Shown: positions 7,419 through 16,324 of the stretch, in pieces
How the letters are laid out: every line of letters begins with the position of its first letter
Position numbering within the stretch: position 1 is the first letter of the stretch
Assembly (NCBI RefSeq): GCF_020829665.1
Contig: NZ_JAIVFT010000006.1
Span: 248,001 to 312,000, forward strand
From: Nostoc sp. CHAB 5824
GTDB lineage: Bacteria > Cyanobacteriota > Cyanobacteriia > Cyanobacteriales > Nostocaceae
DNA length: 64,000 nucleotides
Reading direction: 5' to 3'
Translations under genes and position numbers: made by a program
The notes under the pieces: generated by a model
What the model saw: the letters and a program-made list of their open reading frames with translations, nothing else
Databases searched by the model: none
What the model was told of the DNA's origin: nothing

Positions 7419-8237
7419 TCAAAGTGAGACTTCTTGAATGCTGTCAAAATTTGGTAATGAGTCATTTACTGCTTCTTTAGTCGCTTGGGTGCGTAGGTTA
7501 CCGCCGTAGGCATCGCACCGTTTGGCAAACTGACAATAATCACAGATTTTGCTACCCTCCACCACTTGGGGAAACTGCTGGTTATTTTGGTAATCTTCCA
7601 ACAAATTAGTTAACTGGCTTAACAGTTGATTAAGTTTCTTTGCTGTTCGTGTGTGTTGAGTAGTATTGTAATTAAATTTAATATTTTGCGGTTTGCCCTC
7701 AGATTGCACAAACCAGTAAGTCATCGAAATATTTTCTGGCAGATAGTCGCTAGTTTCTGCCAATACATATAGATAAAGCCGTGTTTGCCAGTTGGATTCT
7801 AACTTGCGTTTATTGGGTGGTTTAGGATAAGTTTTCCAGTCAAGAATTTGCGCTTGTTGGTTATCTGCAATCAATAAATCGTAGACAACCGTCAGCAAAT
7901 AGTCCTGAATTTGCAGAGTGCGGTAGTGTTCACTTTCACGGAAACTTTGATTATCAGATGCAGACGTTAAAATTTCTGGGGCTGCGTCGGCAAAAGCTAG
8001 CATCCAGCTTTGCAGTTTAGCATCTGCTTGCAGGAAACTATCAATTGGCAAACCCATTTCTCGCTGCTGCATTAGCAAGTGAAAACGACTACCCAAAGTT
8101 TGCCGTTCTTCTTGTTCTGGATTTGAGGGCGAATTGAGTTGTTCTAGGTAGGTATGTTGAAATTTACGCGGACAAGCTTCTAGTAAGTTAAGTTGTCCTT
8201 GAGATAGTCGCAGTAGTTGAGTAGGAGTTGACAGCAT
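7419..8237 (-). CDS. PD-(D/E)XK nuclease family protein with probable Fe-S cluster (RecB/AddB-like)
   Basis: 272 residues with the RecB-like nuclease layout. A Q-motif-like start SQGQLNLLEACPRKF contains C22, GSRFHLLMQQ has the motif-I histidine, the catalytic core is VYDLL...ILDWKTY (D and D-x-K, about 130-136), and QTRLYLYVLA is the QhxxY motif. ICDYCQFAKRC (about 231-241) supplies three more cysteines, giving C...C-x2-C-x5-C, the [4Fe-4S] staple known in AddB, Cas4 and related nucleases. A member of the 27-bp dispersed repeat (7489-7518) lies in frame immediately after, and overlapping, the last cysteine codon, and encodes DAYGGNLRT. No helicase is fused or adjacent. Standalone members are common in cyanobacteria and their role is unknown; repair or restriction of linear DNA is inferred. 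It is not called Cas4 because no cas genes are near. Confidence 0.8.
   Translation of the reverse strand: MLSTPTQLLRLSQGQLNLLEACPRKFQHTYLEQLNSPSNPEQEERQTLGSRFHLLMQQREMGLPIDSFLQADAKLQSWMLAFADAAPEILTSASDNQSFRESEHYRTLQIQDYLLTVVYDLLIADNQQAQILDWKTYPKPPNKRKLESNWQTRLYLYVLAETSDYLPENISMTYWFVQSEGKPQNIKFNYNTTQHTRTAKKLNQLLSQLTNLLEDYQNNQQFPQVVEGSKICDYCQFAKRCDAYGGNLRTQATKEAVNDSLPNFDSIQEVSL
7489..7518 (+). repeat. Dispersed GCGTAG...CATCGC repeat inside a coding region
   Basis: GTGCGTAGGTTACCGCCGTA then GGCATCGCAC. It is the same family as the copies at 404, 738, 59428 and others, and 30 nt (ten codons) long, so it keeps the frame of the PD-(D/E)XK gene. Confidence 0.85.
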
Positions 8238-8340
8238 TCTTCTATTTTAGAAGAAAATTATAATATGCAACTCACCTTTGGCAGACTATCTGTAAAAAAC
8301 AGAGATTTTTTACTGCCTTCACAGATAGTTCTCATGTCTG

Positions 8341-8565
8341 TTATTTCAACTCGTCCTTATCTACATTATCCTGGTCATTGAAATGTTTAGTTTTTCCTTG
8401 GGACTGGATTGAACCAAAGCTGTAGGCCATAGCTATTTTAACTATGTCAAAATATGCTGGATGATTAGCTTTGTTAACAATTGCCAAAGAGATTGACCCT
8501 GCCACTAAGATAACTAAAAGTGGCGAAAGCGTTTCTCTCTCAGAGCCGTTGCTGTTGTTTGACAT
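8341..8565 (-). CDS. Small single-pass membrane protein, unknown function
   Basis: 74 residues from the ATG at 8565, chosen because CTAGGAGA lies just upstream with a 7-nt spacer; an upstream in-frame start at 8685 has no such site. One hydrophobic segment (LLVILVAGSISLAIV, about 16-30) is followed by a short amphipathic stretch and a charged tail (NDQDNVDKDELK). I do not recognise a family. It lies 110 bp downstream of another small membrane protein gene on the same strand, so the two may form an operon. Confidence 0.6.
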   Translation of the reverse strand: MSNNSNGSERETLSPLLVILVAGSISLAIVNKANHPAYFDIVKIAMAYSFGSIQSQGKTKHFNDQDNVDKDELK

Positions 8566-8675
8566 GATATAATCTCCTAGTGGAAAGCCTTGGGGTAACT
8601 TGCATTTAACCCAAGAAAGTTGATTAAACTTCACTACGAACCTAAAATTGCGATCTTGTTGCTGATGATGAGGAT

Positions 8676-8915
8676 TCAACTCCAAGACTCAACAATCATG
8701 GCGATCGCAAATAGACAAAACAGAGATACTGCTATCCTCACAAAGCAAATCCATAGACTTGTGGATAACAGCATCCCAACTATTGAGACAGCGCCAAAAA
8801 CGTGAGATAATACAAGAGCAATTGCTAAACCAAGCAGAGTCAGTAGGAAATACTTGAGTCCCTGACAAAACCACTTGAATAGTAGATTCTCATCATCTTT
8901 GAGATTGATTTTCAT
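8676..8915 (-). CDS. Small two-pass membrane protein, unknown function
   Basis: 79 residues. A charged start (KINLKDDENLLFKWF) is followed by two long hydrophobic segments (about 21-43 and 46-75), enough for two membrane helices. No family is recognised. It is upstream of the 74-residue membrane protein and divergent from the large NLR-like gene at 9512. CAGGG about 8 nt before the ATG may be a weak ribosome-binding site. Probably a real gene because of its start and consistent hydrophobicity, but function is unknown. Confidence 0.55.
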   Translation of the reverse strand: MKINLKDDENLLFKWFCQGLKYFLLTLLGLAIALVLSHVFGAVSIVGMLLSTSLWICFVRIAVSLFCLFAIAMIVESWS

Positions 8916-9511
8916 AGTTTTTACCCTGTTTTGAGAGTTGAATCTAAGCAGCAGCTAGGGCTACCTCGACTGTCTTAAAAAAGGAGTCAATACTTGCGTT
9001 GCTTTTAGCTAGTCAAAGCACACAGCAGTCCTACCAAACCTGAATCAAGTTTGAATACCAACGCTAGAGATATTGGTATTTACAAATGGTGAAAGTAAAC
9101 TTTCAATGAATTGCAAAGATAATTTTGAAATTAAAGTTAGTGCTCAATGCTCGTGATGATGCAGAACGCACACTACGCGCATCAACCCCTAAAATGCAAT
9201 TCTTACAGACAACAGACTTTGAATGTTTGTCTTTTTCAAAATCGATTAACGGTTCCAGCCTTTGCCTTTACCTCTTACTCACTAAATTTGGATAATTCAA
9301 CCGCAAACTTACTAAGTTATCCAAGTTGCCTGTGTTAAACTCACTATAAAGTAACTTAGTTACCTAGTCAAGTAAAATTGGGAAAATTATTTAAACATAA
9401 TGACTCAACAAGGCATTTTCATCACCAGACAATAGTTTAGGCGTCGTTCTGGACAGATTAATTTCTCACCTAGTGAGCTAAGATTGGAGTGTAGTTGGTT
9501 TTGATGTGAGT
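8916..9511. other. 596-bp divergent intergenic region upstream of the NLR-like gene
   Basis: No convincing gene. A short open frame at 9147-9338 has no ribosome-binding site and an unremarkable composition, so it is not called. Near the right end ACTAAGTTA (about 9308) and TAACTTAGT (about 9350) form a weak inverted repeat that could be an operator. Promoters for both divergent genes must lie here. Confidence 0.4.
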
Positions 9512-12500
9512 ATGAGTGAGATTCCCGAAGACTTTCTTTTGGCTTTAGCCCAAAAACGGAGTGTGTCTAGCAGTGAGCTAGAGGTGTTGTTATATGCCGT
9601 TCAAGACAAATCGCCAAATGCGATCGCTAAAGAATTAAGTATTAGCGCCGAGGCAGTACGCAAAAGATTAAGTGAGGTTTATAAAAAATTTAATGTAAGT
9701 GGTGCTGGGCCAGGCAAGCTCACTAAGTTACAGCAAGTTATCGAAAGTGAGTATCGCACATCTTCAGTTACCGTGAAACCCATTGCCAACAATAACCCAG
9801 ATTGGGGCGAAGCACCTAGTATTCGTGGTGTCTTCTATGGAAGGGAAACAGAACTGTCTAGGCTCAAGGAGTGGATTGTCAAGGATAACTGTCGCTTAGT
9901 AGCATTATTAGGTATGGGAGGAATTGGCAAAACAGCTTTGTCTGTGAAGCTGGCAGAAGAGGTTCAAAACAATTGTGAGCGCCTAATTTGGCGAACTCTC
10001 CGAAATGCGCCACCTATCGAAGAAATATTAGCAAACCTGATCCGATTTTTATCTGATGAGCAAGAAAGTGATTTGCCAAAAACAGTAGATGAGCGAATAA
10101 CGCTGCTAATTAAATATTTCCGAAGGCGTTGTTGTCTTGTAGTGTTGGATAATGCAGAGACGATTTTGCAAGGAGGCGAACGTGCCGGACATTATAGAGA
10201 AGGATATGAAGGTTATGGTCAGCTACTCAAACGGGTAGGAGAAGAAGATCATCAAAGTTGCTTAGTCCTAACTTCGCGGGAAAAACCCAAAGAATTTGCA
10301 CCCTTAGAGGGAGATGCATCACCAGTCAGAACATTATCACTAGTCGGTTTGGGAGAAACAGAAGGTCAAGAAATTCTTAAAGACAAAGGCTTGTTTGGTT
10401 CACCTACGAACTGGGCAAAACTGGTTGAGAATTATTCGGGTAATCCTTTAGCATTAAAGCTAGTCTCTGAGACCATCCGGGAATTATTTGGTGGTAATAT
10501 CGCTGGCTTTTTAGATGAAGGAGAGATAATTTTTGGTGACACCCGTAATTTATTAGATCAGCAGTTTGAACGCACATCTGATTTAGAAAAAGAAATCATT
10601 TACTGGTTGGCAATCAAGCGTGAAGCAGTTTCACTAGAAGAGTTGCTGGATGATATTGTGCGTCCTTTAGCAAAAAGGGAATTACTGGAGGCAGTAGAAT
10701 CACTACGCAGGCGATCGCTAATTGAAAAAAGTGCTGCATTATTTACCCTTCAACCTGTGGTTATGGAGTACGTAACCGAGCAACTAATTGAACAAGTTTC
10801 TCAAGAGATCAACAATAGTGAAATTGGACTATTTAGAAATCATGCTCTCATGGAAGCAACAGCAAAAGATGATATTAGGAATACTCAAATCAATTTAATA
10901 GTTAAACCTATTATAAATAGATTAATAAATATTTTTAGAAATCCTAAAAATATTGAATATAAGCTCAATCAAACTGTATTAAAGCTACAAGAAAAAGCTC
11001 TACCAGAAGCAGGGTATACAATTGGAAATATTCTGAATCTACTTTGTCAACTAGATATTAATTTAAGTGACCATGACTTTTCTCATCTAAACATTTGGCA
11101 ATCTTACTTACAGGGTATTAATTTGCAGAATGTCAATTTTGCTTACTCTGACTTATCTAAATCTATGTTTTCTGAAACATTGGTTAGTATTTCGTCAGTA
11201 GCATTTAGCCCAGATGGAAAACTATTGGCCACAAGTGATACTAATGGGAAGACTCACCTCTGGCAAGTAGAAGATGGAAAGCTACTTTTTACCTGTACGG
11301 GGCATGGCAGTTGGGTCAGATCAGTCGCCTTCAGTCCGGATGGTCAGACTTTAGCAAGTGGTAGTGAAGATCAAACAGTGAAGTTATGGAATGTCCATAA
11401 TGGGAAGTGCCTCAAAACTTTTCAGGGACATAATAGTCAGATATGGTCAGTAAGCTTTAACCATAATGGGGAGATTTTAGCAAGTGGCAGTGATGACCAA
11501 ACTGTGAAGTTATGGGATATGCGAGAGGGTAAATGTCTCAAAACCTTGCAGGGACATAGCAGTTGGGTCAGATCAGTCGCCTTCAGTCCCGATGGTCAAA
11601 CTTTAGCAAGTAGCAGTGATGACCAAACCGTGAAATTATGGGATGTGCGAGAGGGTAAATGTCTCAAAACTTTAGAGGGACATAGCAGTTGGGTCAGATC
11701 AGTCGCCTTCAGTCCCGATGGTCAAACTTTAGCAAGTGGCAGTGAAGACCAAACTGTGAAGTTATGGAATGTTGATGAAGGAAATTGTCTCAAAACTTTA
11801 GAGGGACATAGCAGTTGGGTAAGGTCAGTCGCCTTCAGTCCCAATGGTCAAACTTTAGCAAGTGGCAGTGAAGACCAAACTGTGAGGCTATGGGATTTAT
11901 CTGAAGGTAGATGCATCAAAACCTTGCAGGGGCATAGCAGTTGGGTAAGGTCAGTCGCCTTCAGTCCCGATAGTCGGACTTTAGCAAGTGGTAGTGACGA
12001 CCAAACGGTGAGGCTATGGGATGTATCTGAAGGCAAATGCATCAAAACCTTGCAGGGGCATAGCAGTTGGGTGAGATCAGTTGCCTTCAGTCCCGATGGT
12101 CGGACTTTGGCTAGTGCTAGTGATGGTCAAACAGTGAAGTTATGGGATATATCTGAAGGTAAATGCATCAAAGCCTTGCAGGGGCATAGCAGTTGGGTGA
12201 GATCAGTCGCCTTCAGTCCCGATGGTCGGACTTTAGCAAGTGGCAGTGAAGACCAAACAGTGAAGCTATGGGATGTATCTGAAGGTAAATGCATCAAAAC
12301 CTTAGAGGGGCATAGCAGTCAGATATGGTCAGTCGCCTTCAGTCCCAATGGTTGGACTTTAGCAAGTGGCAGTGAAGACCAAACAATGAAGCTATGGGAT
12401 ATCAATGACGGGAAGTGCCTCAAAACCTTAGAGGGACATAGCAGTCAAATATGGTCAGTCGCCTTCAGTCCCGATGGTCGGACTTTAGTTAGTGGCAGTG

Positions 12501-13048
12501 ATGACCAAACAGTGAGGCTATGGGATGTCCATGACGGGAAGTGCCTCAAAATCTTGCAGGGACATACCAATTGGGTATGGTCAGTCGCCTTTAGCCCCGA
12601 TGGTCAAACTTTGGCTAGTGGCAGTGAAGACCAAACAGTGAAGTTATGGGATATACGTGACGGTAAGTGCATCAAAACCTTGCGGGGGCATACTAATCGG
12701 GTATGGTCAGTTACGTTCAGTTCTGATGGCCAAACTTTGGCTAGTGGCAGTGATGATAAAACAGTGAAGTTATGGGATACACGTAACGGTCAGTACATCA
12801 AAACCTTGCAAGGCAGTAACAGTTGGGTACCATCGGTAGACTTCAGTCCAGATGGTCGAACCCTAGCTAGTGGCAGCCAAGATGAGACGATTCAGCTTTG
12901 GGATGTTTTGACAGGTGAGCCTTTGAAAACACTGCGATCGCTACGACCCTACGAAGGAATGAATATCACTGGGGTAACAGGGTTAACCGCAGCGCAATTA
13001 GTGACGCTAAAAGCTTTAGGAGCAGTGGAAGATGGAGAGCCAAAATAA
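9512..13048 (+). CDS. NLR-like STAND protein: HTH, NB-ARC ATPase, 14 WD40 repeats
   Basis: 1,178 residues. Residues about 1-80 are a helix-turn-helix domain like that on cyanobacterial vWA/MoxR-associated and NB-ARC proteins ([22 protein letters not shown]). An NB-ARC/AP-ATPase domain follows, with FYGRETEL, Walker A GMGGIGKT (about 134-141), Walker [10 protein letters not shown] (about 207) and [10 protein letters not shown] (RNBS-B-like), then winged-helix and helical regions. A short pentapeptide-like strip ([17 protein letters not shown]) leads into 14 WD40 repeats of 42 residues (about 557-1147), enough for two seven-blade propellers. Most repeats are almost identical in protein and DNA (126-bp period). 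The architecture is that of APAF-1/NLR-like signal ATPases: the propellers sense a ligand and the ATPase oligomerises. With an HTH rather than a toxic effector at the N-terminus, output may be transcriptional; this is inference. GTG at 9506 is an alternative start. Confidence 0.9.
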   Translation: MSEIPEDFLLALAQKRSVSSSELEVLLYAVQDKSPNAIAKELSISAEAVRKRLSEVYKKFNVSGAGPGKLTKLQQVIESEYRTSSVTVKPIANNNPDWGEAPSIRGVFYGRETELSRLKEWIVKDNCRLVALLGMGGIGKTALSVKLAEEVQNNCERLIWRTLRNAPPIEEILANLIRFLSDEQESDLPKTVDERITLLIKYFRRRCCLVVLDNAETILQGGERAGHYREGYEGYGQLLKRVGEEDHQSCLVLTSREKPKEFAPLEGDASPVRTLSLVGLGETEGQEILKDKGLFGSPTNWAKLVENYSGNPLALKLVSETIRELFGGNIAGFLDEGEIIFGDTRNLLDQQFERTSDLEKEIIYWLAIKREAVSLEELLDDIVRPLAKRELLEAVESLRRRSLIEKSAALFTLQPVVMEYVTEQLIEQVSQEINNSEIGLFRNHALMEATAKDDIRNTQINLIVKPIINRLINIFRNPKNIEYKLNQTVLKLQEKALPEAGYTIGNILNLLCQLDINLSDHDFSHLNIWQSYLQGINLQNVNFAYSDLSKSMFSETLVSISSVAFSPDGKLLATSDTNGKTHLWQVEDGKLLFTCTGHGSWVRSVAFSPDGQTLASGSEDQTVKLWNVHNGKCLKTFQGHNSQIWSVSFNHNGEILASGSDDQTVKLWDMREGKCLKTLQGHSSWVRSVAFSPDGQTLASSSDDQTVKLWDVREGKCLKTLEGHSSWVRSVAFSPDGQTLASGSEDQTVKLWNVDEGNCLKTLEGHSSWVRSVAFSPNGQTLASGSEDQTVRLWDLSEGRCIKTLQGHSSWVRSVAFSPDSRTLASGSDDQTVRLWDVSEGKCIKTLQGHSSWVRSVAFSPDGRTLASASDGQTVKLWDISEGKCIKALQGHSSWVRSVAFSPDGRTLASGSEDQTVKLWDVSEGKCIKTLEGHSSQIWSVAFSPNGWTLASGSEDQTMKLWDINDGKCLKTLEGHSSQIWSVAFSPDGRTLVSGSDDQTVRLWDVHDGKCLKILQGHTNWVWSVAFSPDGQTLASGSEDQTVKLWDIRDGKCIKTLRGHTNRVWSVTFSSDGQTLASGSDDKTVKLWDTRNGQYIKTLQGSNSWVPSVDFSPDGRTLASGSQDETIQLWDVLTGEPLKTLRSLRPYEGMNITGVTGLTAAQLVTLKALGAVEDGEPK
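11183..12956 (+). repeat. Tandem 126-bp repeat array encoding WD40 blades
   Basis: Fourteen 126-bp units (42 codons). Units 4-9 (about 11560-12310) are the most alike, sharing long blocks such as CATAGCAGTTGGGT and TCAGTCGCCTTCAGTCCC. The first and last units are the most diverged, as expected from internal amplification by unequal recombination. Confidence 0.85.
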
Positions 13049-13098
13049 AAGGTAAAAGAATGAATTTTACCGAGTTCTTTCATCCTTTTACCTTTTTT
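13047..13098 (+). terminator. Terminator of the NLR-like gene
   Basis: AAAAGGTAAAAG just at the stop codon pairs with CTTTTACCTTTT 35 bp later and is followed by TTTTTTA. The stem overlaps the stop codon of the gene. Confidence 0.65.
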
Positions 13099-13111
13099 AT
13101 GTACCTGATGC

Positions 13112-13315
13112 TTATTTCATGTTAGCCCTTGCGTCCTTCACTGCGGCAAAGAAAAATAATCCTGTGAGTGGAATACTCAATGCCAGGATAATCGCCGTGG
13201 CTGTGAAACCAAAATCTGGTCGTCCGTAACTGAGTTCAAAAATCGAACCCACAGCTGCGATCGCACTTACACAACAACCACCCAGAAATAAACCGCTTTT
13301 TGGAGTTAAATACAC
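13112..13315 (-). CDS. Small two-pass membrane protein, cyanobacterial
   Basis: 67 residues with two hydrophobic segments: GLFLGGCCVSAIAAVGSIF (about 8-26) and FTATAIILALSIPLTGLFFFAA (about 37-58), and a short basic tail. No named family is recognised. It starts 10 bp after the stop codon of the peptide deformylase gene on the same strand, so the two are probably cotranscribed; the link is positional only. Confidence 0.6.
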   Translation of the reverse strand: MYLTPKSGLFLGGCCVSAIAAVGSIFELSYGRPDFGFTATAIILALSIPLTGLFFFAAVKDARANMK

Positions 13316-13325
13316 TACTAGCCCC

Positions 13326-13889
13326 CTATGCTATTGGTTTCACCGCTTGATACGAGAAGCCATTCTTAGATAGCTCCTGCACTAAAGTCAAGGAGTTTTC
13401 CACACGGTCTACAAATACCACGCCGTTAAGGTGATCCATCTCGTGCTGAATGCAGCGTCCCAGGAGGTCGTTAGCTTTTAATGTCCGGGGGCGGCCATAC
13501 TCGTCTTTATAGGCAATTTCTACGACTTCGGGGCGCTTTACGTCTAGATATACATTGGGAATACTCAAGCATCCTTCTTGGGCAACAGAGATGTCGCGGC
13601 TTACTTGTTTAATGGTGGGGTTAATCAGCACCAAAGGTAAATTAGCTGCATTCTCTGGTTCCAGGTCGATGACAATTAGTTGTTTGTGAATTCCTACTTG
13701 GGGGGCAGCCAAACCAATGCCATCTTTGCTGTACATAGTTTGCAGCATTTCGCGCACCAGTTGGCGAAGTTCGTCATCTACTTTCGGAATCCGCTTTGCA
13801 GCTTGACGCAGCACGCGATCGCCTAAATAATGAAGCTCCAAAGGTGGATTTTTTAACTTTTTTTTCTCTACAGCAATTTCAGAGGGCAT
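13326..13889 (-). CDS. def: Peptide deformylase
   Basis: 187 residues, the normal length for bacterial Def. All three metal-site motifs are present: GIGLAAPQVG (about 56-65), EGCLSIP (about 104-110, Cys ligand) and HEMDH (about 148-152, two His ligands and the catalytic Glu). It removes the formyl group from the N-terminal formyl-Met of nascent proteins. The N-terminal extension EIAVEKKKLKNPPLELHYLG and GDRVLRQAAKRI are typical of cyanobacterial Def. It is first in a probable two-gene unit with a small membrane protein. Confidence 0.95.
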   Translation of the reverse strand: MPSEIAVEKKKLKNPPLELHYLGDRVLRQAAKRIPKVDDELRQLVREMLQTMYSKDGIGLAAPQVGIHKQLIVIDLEPENAANLPLVLINPTIKQVSRDISVAQEGCLSIPNVYLDVKRPEVVEIAYKDEYGRPRTLKANDLLGRCIQHEMDHLNGVVFVDRVENSLTLVQELSKNGFSYQAVKPIA

Positions 13890-14375
13890 GAGTCTCGATG
13901 GCTAGATGGTGAAAATTCCTACTATTTTAATTCTATCAATCTCAGTTAGAGGATGTTTAAAAAGTCCTAGAGTATACCAAAACCCTGCTTCGATTCCTCT
14001 CTTTGCTTGTCTAACGGCAGGCTGACGCCAACGGGGAGAGGCTTTGAAACCCCTATTTTATTGTAAGGAAGGTTTGCTAGGGGGGTTAGGTCGCTCAGGT
14101 TGTGTTGTTAACAACAATACTTTTCAAATATCCTCTTAGACCTAGCACCAATCTCCGAAATAATTCTTGTGAAGTCACGTTGCACCATACTTGGAGTCAT
14201 AATTTTATCCAGGCTGATGTCATTAAACAGTACTTTTAAAGCTTCTGAGCTTCACCTAATGTGAAATTGATTGTAAGTTGTTTCACAATATCTAATTGCA
14301 ACTAGGATTCTTATACGATATTTTTCTTAGTAAAAAGATTCCTTCAATCTAGTTTATATTGATGTAAACCTATAT
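13890..14375. other. 486-bp intergenic region with a decayed dispersed repeat
   Basis: No gene is seen. 13985-14100 holds C/T- then G-rich DNA (CTCTCTTTGC...GGGGAGAGG...GGGGGGTTAGGT) that resembles the stretch at 25440-25535, which also ends in GGGTTAGGT; both look like copies of one repeat family. Confidence 0.45.
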
Positions 14376-14663
14376 TTAACAATATTTTCTTGCATCCTCA
14401 CCACATTCATTGACTAAATATAATAAACACTTAAAACGAAGACTAACTATTTGTTCATAGAGGGGGTTAATTTTACACAAAGGTGGAATCTGGAACAAAG
14501 TCCGGCCGAAAACCTTAATAGTTCTTTCAAAAGGGCAATTGGAAGGAATTACTTTGCACAATAGTTTGGCTAAATGATAATCATGTATTTCTACGGACTC
14601 AAGTTTATATCGAATCTGGCTTAATAAGTTATTATCCAAATTGGCTTTATTTAATAAGTTCAT
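14376..14663 (-). CDS. Mo-dependent nitrogenase C-terminal domain protein (stand-alone)
   Basis: 95 residues, nearly all of which match the Pfam Mo-nitrogenase_C domain found in heterocystous cyanobacteria: VIPSNCPFERTIKVFGR, LFQIPPLCKINPLYEQ, LRFKCLLYLVNECGEDARKYC, with all the family's conserved Cys, Pro and Glu positions. Despite its name this domain is not part of the catalytic NifDK proteins; stand-alone copies are common in diazotrophic filamentous cyanobacteria and their function is unproven. It sits alone in a long AT-rich gap, with 712 bp to the next gene and no nif genes near. It supports, without proving, a nitrogen-fixing host. Confidence 0.85.
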   Translation of the reverse strand: MNLLNKANLDNNLLSQIRYKLESVEIHDYHLAKLLCKVIPSNCPFERTIKVFGRTLFQIPPLCKINPLYEQIVSLRFKCLLYLVNECGEDARKYC

Positions 14664-15371
14664 AATTTAAATACCCTTCAATCAATCTTGTTTGTTCCTT
14701 TAAAGTTACAACTAACCTTAGAGACTAAACATCGTAGAATTACTAAACTATTTTTACCCTTTTTTAAAGTCAGTTTTAAAAACAGTAAAATTGCTTAGAA
14801 ATTAGAATAGGTAGCCAATTGTTATCAATAACTGTAGGAGCGACAGTGAAGGCATTAGTGTCAAATTAACGTAAAAACAAGTCTATACAAAGCTTTGAGA
14901 GATTGTCTTGTCAAGAGTCTCTGACTGAGAATAGATAATGCAATACGGTTCGGATAAGCATTTTGAACTCAGAATTACCTTTGGGTTAAAGGTTTTTTCT
15001 TCCCCCTTCTCCTTTTCCCTTTAACCGAACCGTATTGATACATAATGGAGGCTCCGCCTCCCTGACTCGCGGCAGCAGCCCAATGAGGAGCATTTCTAGC
15101 CAGAGGCTCTTAACGAGGTTTTAAAAGGGTTTTGCCTTAAATTGACACCAATGCAGTGAAGGTATCTATGCTGAATGGCACAAAGATAAGGTAAATGGTC
15201 GAGACAGCAGGAGGGTACCAAAGGAGTAGGAAAGAAGTAGTAATGTATAAAAGCTGATGTATTGGCAAACTTTGTACTATTGACTATAAATAGTGGTGTT
15301 ATTGACGCAAAGACGCAAAAGCTGAACTTAGCTGTCTTGGCGCTAAGTTCATTCAAATTTTTAGGTGATGT
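14664..15371. other. 708-bp intergenic region with MITE-like palindrome
   Basis: No gene is supported; a minus-strand open frame at 15096-15356 lacks coding features. It contains the inverted-repeat element at 14941-15037 and, before the ftsX-like gene, GACGCAAAGACGCAAAAG, another common cyanobacterial repeat motif. Confidence 0.5.
14941..15037. repeat. MITE-like palindromic element, 97 bp
   Basis: Perfect 13-bp terminal arms CAATACGGTTCGG and CCGAACCGTATTG enclose a pyrimidine-rich core. Nested inner arms GGTTAAAGG (14984) and CCTTTAACC (15018) give a second hairpin. No coding capacity. Confidence 0.7.
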
Positions 15372-16274
15372 GTGTTTAAATCTTTTACGAAACTTGACTA
15401 TCTGCTCAAAGAAACTTTCCTCGGTTTACTGCGGGGAGGTTGGATGAATTGGGCAGCTGTAAGTACTGTTACGGTATTACTATTCTTATTTGGCTTGAGT
15501 TTGCAAACCTCTTGGCAAGTCGAAAAACTCCTCTATCAGTTTGGTAGTCAACTAGAAGTATCGGTTTATCTCGAACCGGATACGCGGATCGAAAGTATTG
15601 AGCCACTGATCGCAACAATGCCAGAGGTGGCGGCGATGCAAACCATTACCAAAGAGGAAGCTTGGACTAAGTTAGTTAAGGAAATGAGAATTTCTGATAT
15701 TGAGGGTGCTACCCAACAGCTAGGTGAGAATCCTCTGGTTGATGAGATGAAAGTGAAAGCACGTAATTCTCAAGTGGTACCAACTTTAGCAACGCAGTTG
15801 GCTAAATTGCCGGGAGTTGAGACGGTGCAGTATGTCGATGAAGCAGTCAAACGCATTGCTCAGTTGCACCAAGGTCTGAACTGGGTTACTTTAACAATTA
15901 CGATTATTCTGACTTTAACAGCGATCGCAGTTACTACTACGACAATTCGGCTGATTGTCATGGCGCGACGCCAGGAAATTGAAATTATGCAGCTAGTGGG
16001 AGCAACCAGAGCTTGGATTTACCTCCCGTTTATTTTACAAGGAATTGCTTTTGGTTTGGTTGGTGGTGCGATCGCTTGGAGTTTTATTTCTCTAATTCAA
16101 CAGTTTCTCGGTAAGTTGCTAGCCAATCAACCTGAGTTTATTCAAGCCATCACCAACGGAGTGCAACTCACTCCAGCCCAAATTTTACTCTTGCCGCTGA
16201 TTCTCTTAAGTTTCGGTGCAGCTGTAGGATTAATGGGAAGCTTATTCGCTGTCCGACGTTTTGCCAAAGGTTAA
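15372..16274 (+). CDS. ftsX: FtsX-like cell-division ABC transporter permease
   Basis: 300 residues with the FtsX fold: an N-terminal membrane helix (about 24-45), a large extracytoplasmic domain (about 50-165: QLEVSVYLEPDTRIESIEP, ITKEEAW, GENPLVDEMKVK) and three C-terminal helices. ARRQEIEIMQLVGATRAWI marks the cytoplasmic loop that contacts FtsE, and the last helix ends in RRFAKG. FtsEX couples ATP use to activation of septal peptidoglycan hydrolases. No ftsE is adjacent, as is usual in cyanobacteria. The start is GTG at 15372, with AGGTGA shortly upstream; the ATG 4 nt earlier meets a stop after three codons. The gene is followed at 50 bp by a DUF3598 gene. Confidence 0.88.
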   Translation: MFKSFTKLDYLLKETFLGLLRGGWMNWAAVSTVTVLLFLFGLSLQTSWQVEKLLYQFGSQLEVSVYLEPDTRIESIEPLIATMPEVAAMQTITKEEAWTKLVKEMRISDIEGATQQLGENPLVDEMKVKARNSQVVPTLATQLAKLPGVETVQYVDEAVKRIAQLHQGLNWVTLTITIILTLTAIAVTTTTIRLIVMARRQEIEIMQLVGATRAWIYLPFILQGIAFGLVGGAIAWSFISLIQQFLGKLLANQPEFIQAITNGVQLTPAQILLLPLILLSFGAAVGLMGSLFAVRRFAKG

Positions 16275-16324
16275 TCATTAATCATTGGTGATTGCAAAGG
16301 ACAAATGACTAATGACAAAACCTT

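Noticed and set aside
7419..8237. Reading the Fe-S PD-(D/E)XK protein as Cas4
   Set aside because: Cysteine layout is shared by Cas4 and AddB/RecB-like nucleases, and the CRISPR array is 55 kb away with no cas genes nearby.
9147..9338. Short plus-strand frame (63 codons) upstream of the NLR-like gene
   Set aside because: No ribosome-binding site, unremarkable composition and no family; probably chance.
11848..12045. Antisense open frame inside the WD40 array
   Set aside because: It comes from the 126-bp period on the other strand; its protein is itself repeated ([11 protein letters not shown]) and it has no ribosome-binding site.
9506..13048. WD40 repeat number as an assembly artefact
   Set aside because: Cannot be excluded from one sequence, but the units differ at many scattered sites, the flanking units are diverged and the frame is kept, so a real array is more likely.
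15096..15356. Minus-strand 86-codon frame before the ftsX-like gene
   Set aside because: No coding features, and it overlaps dispersed-repeat sequence.
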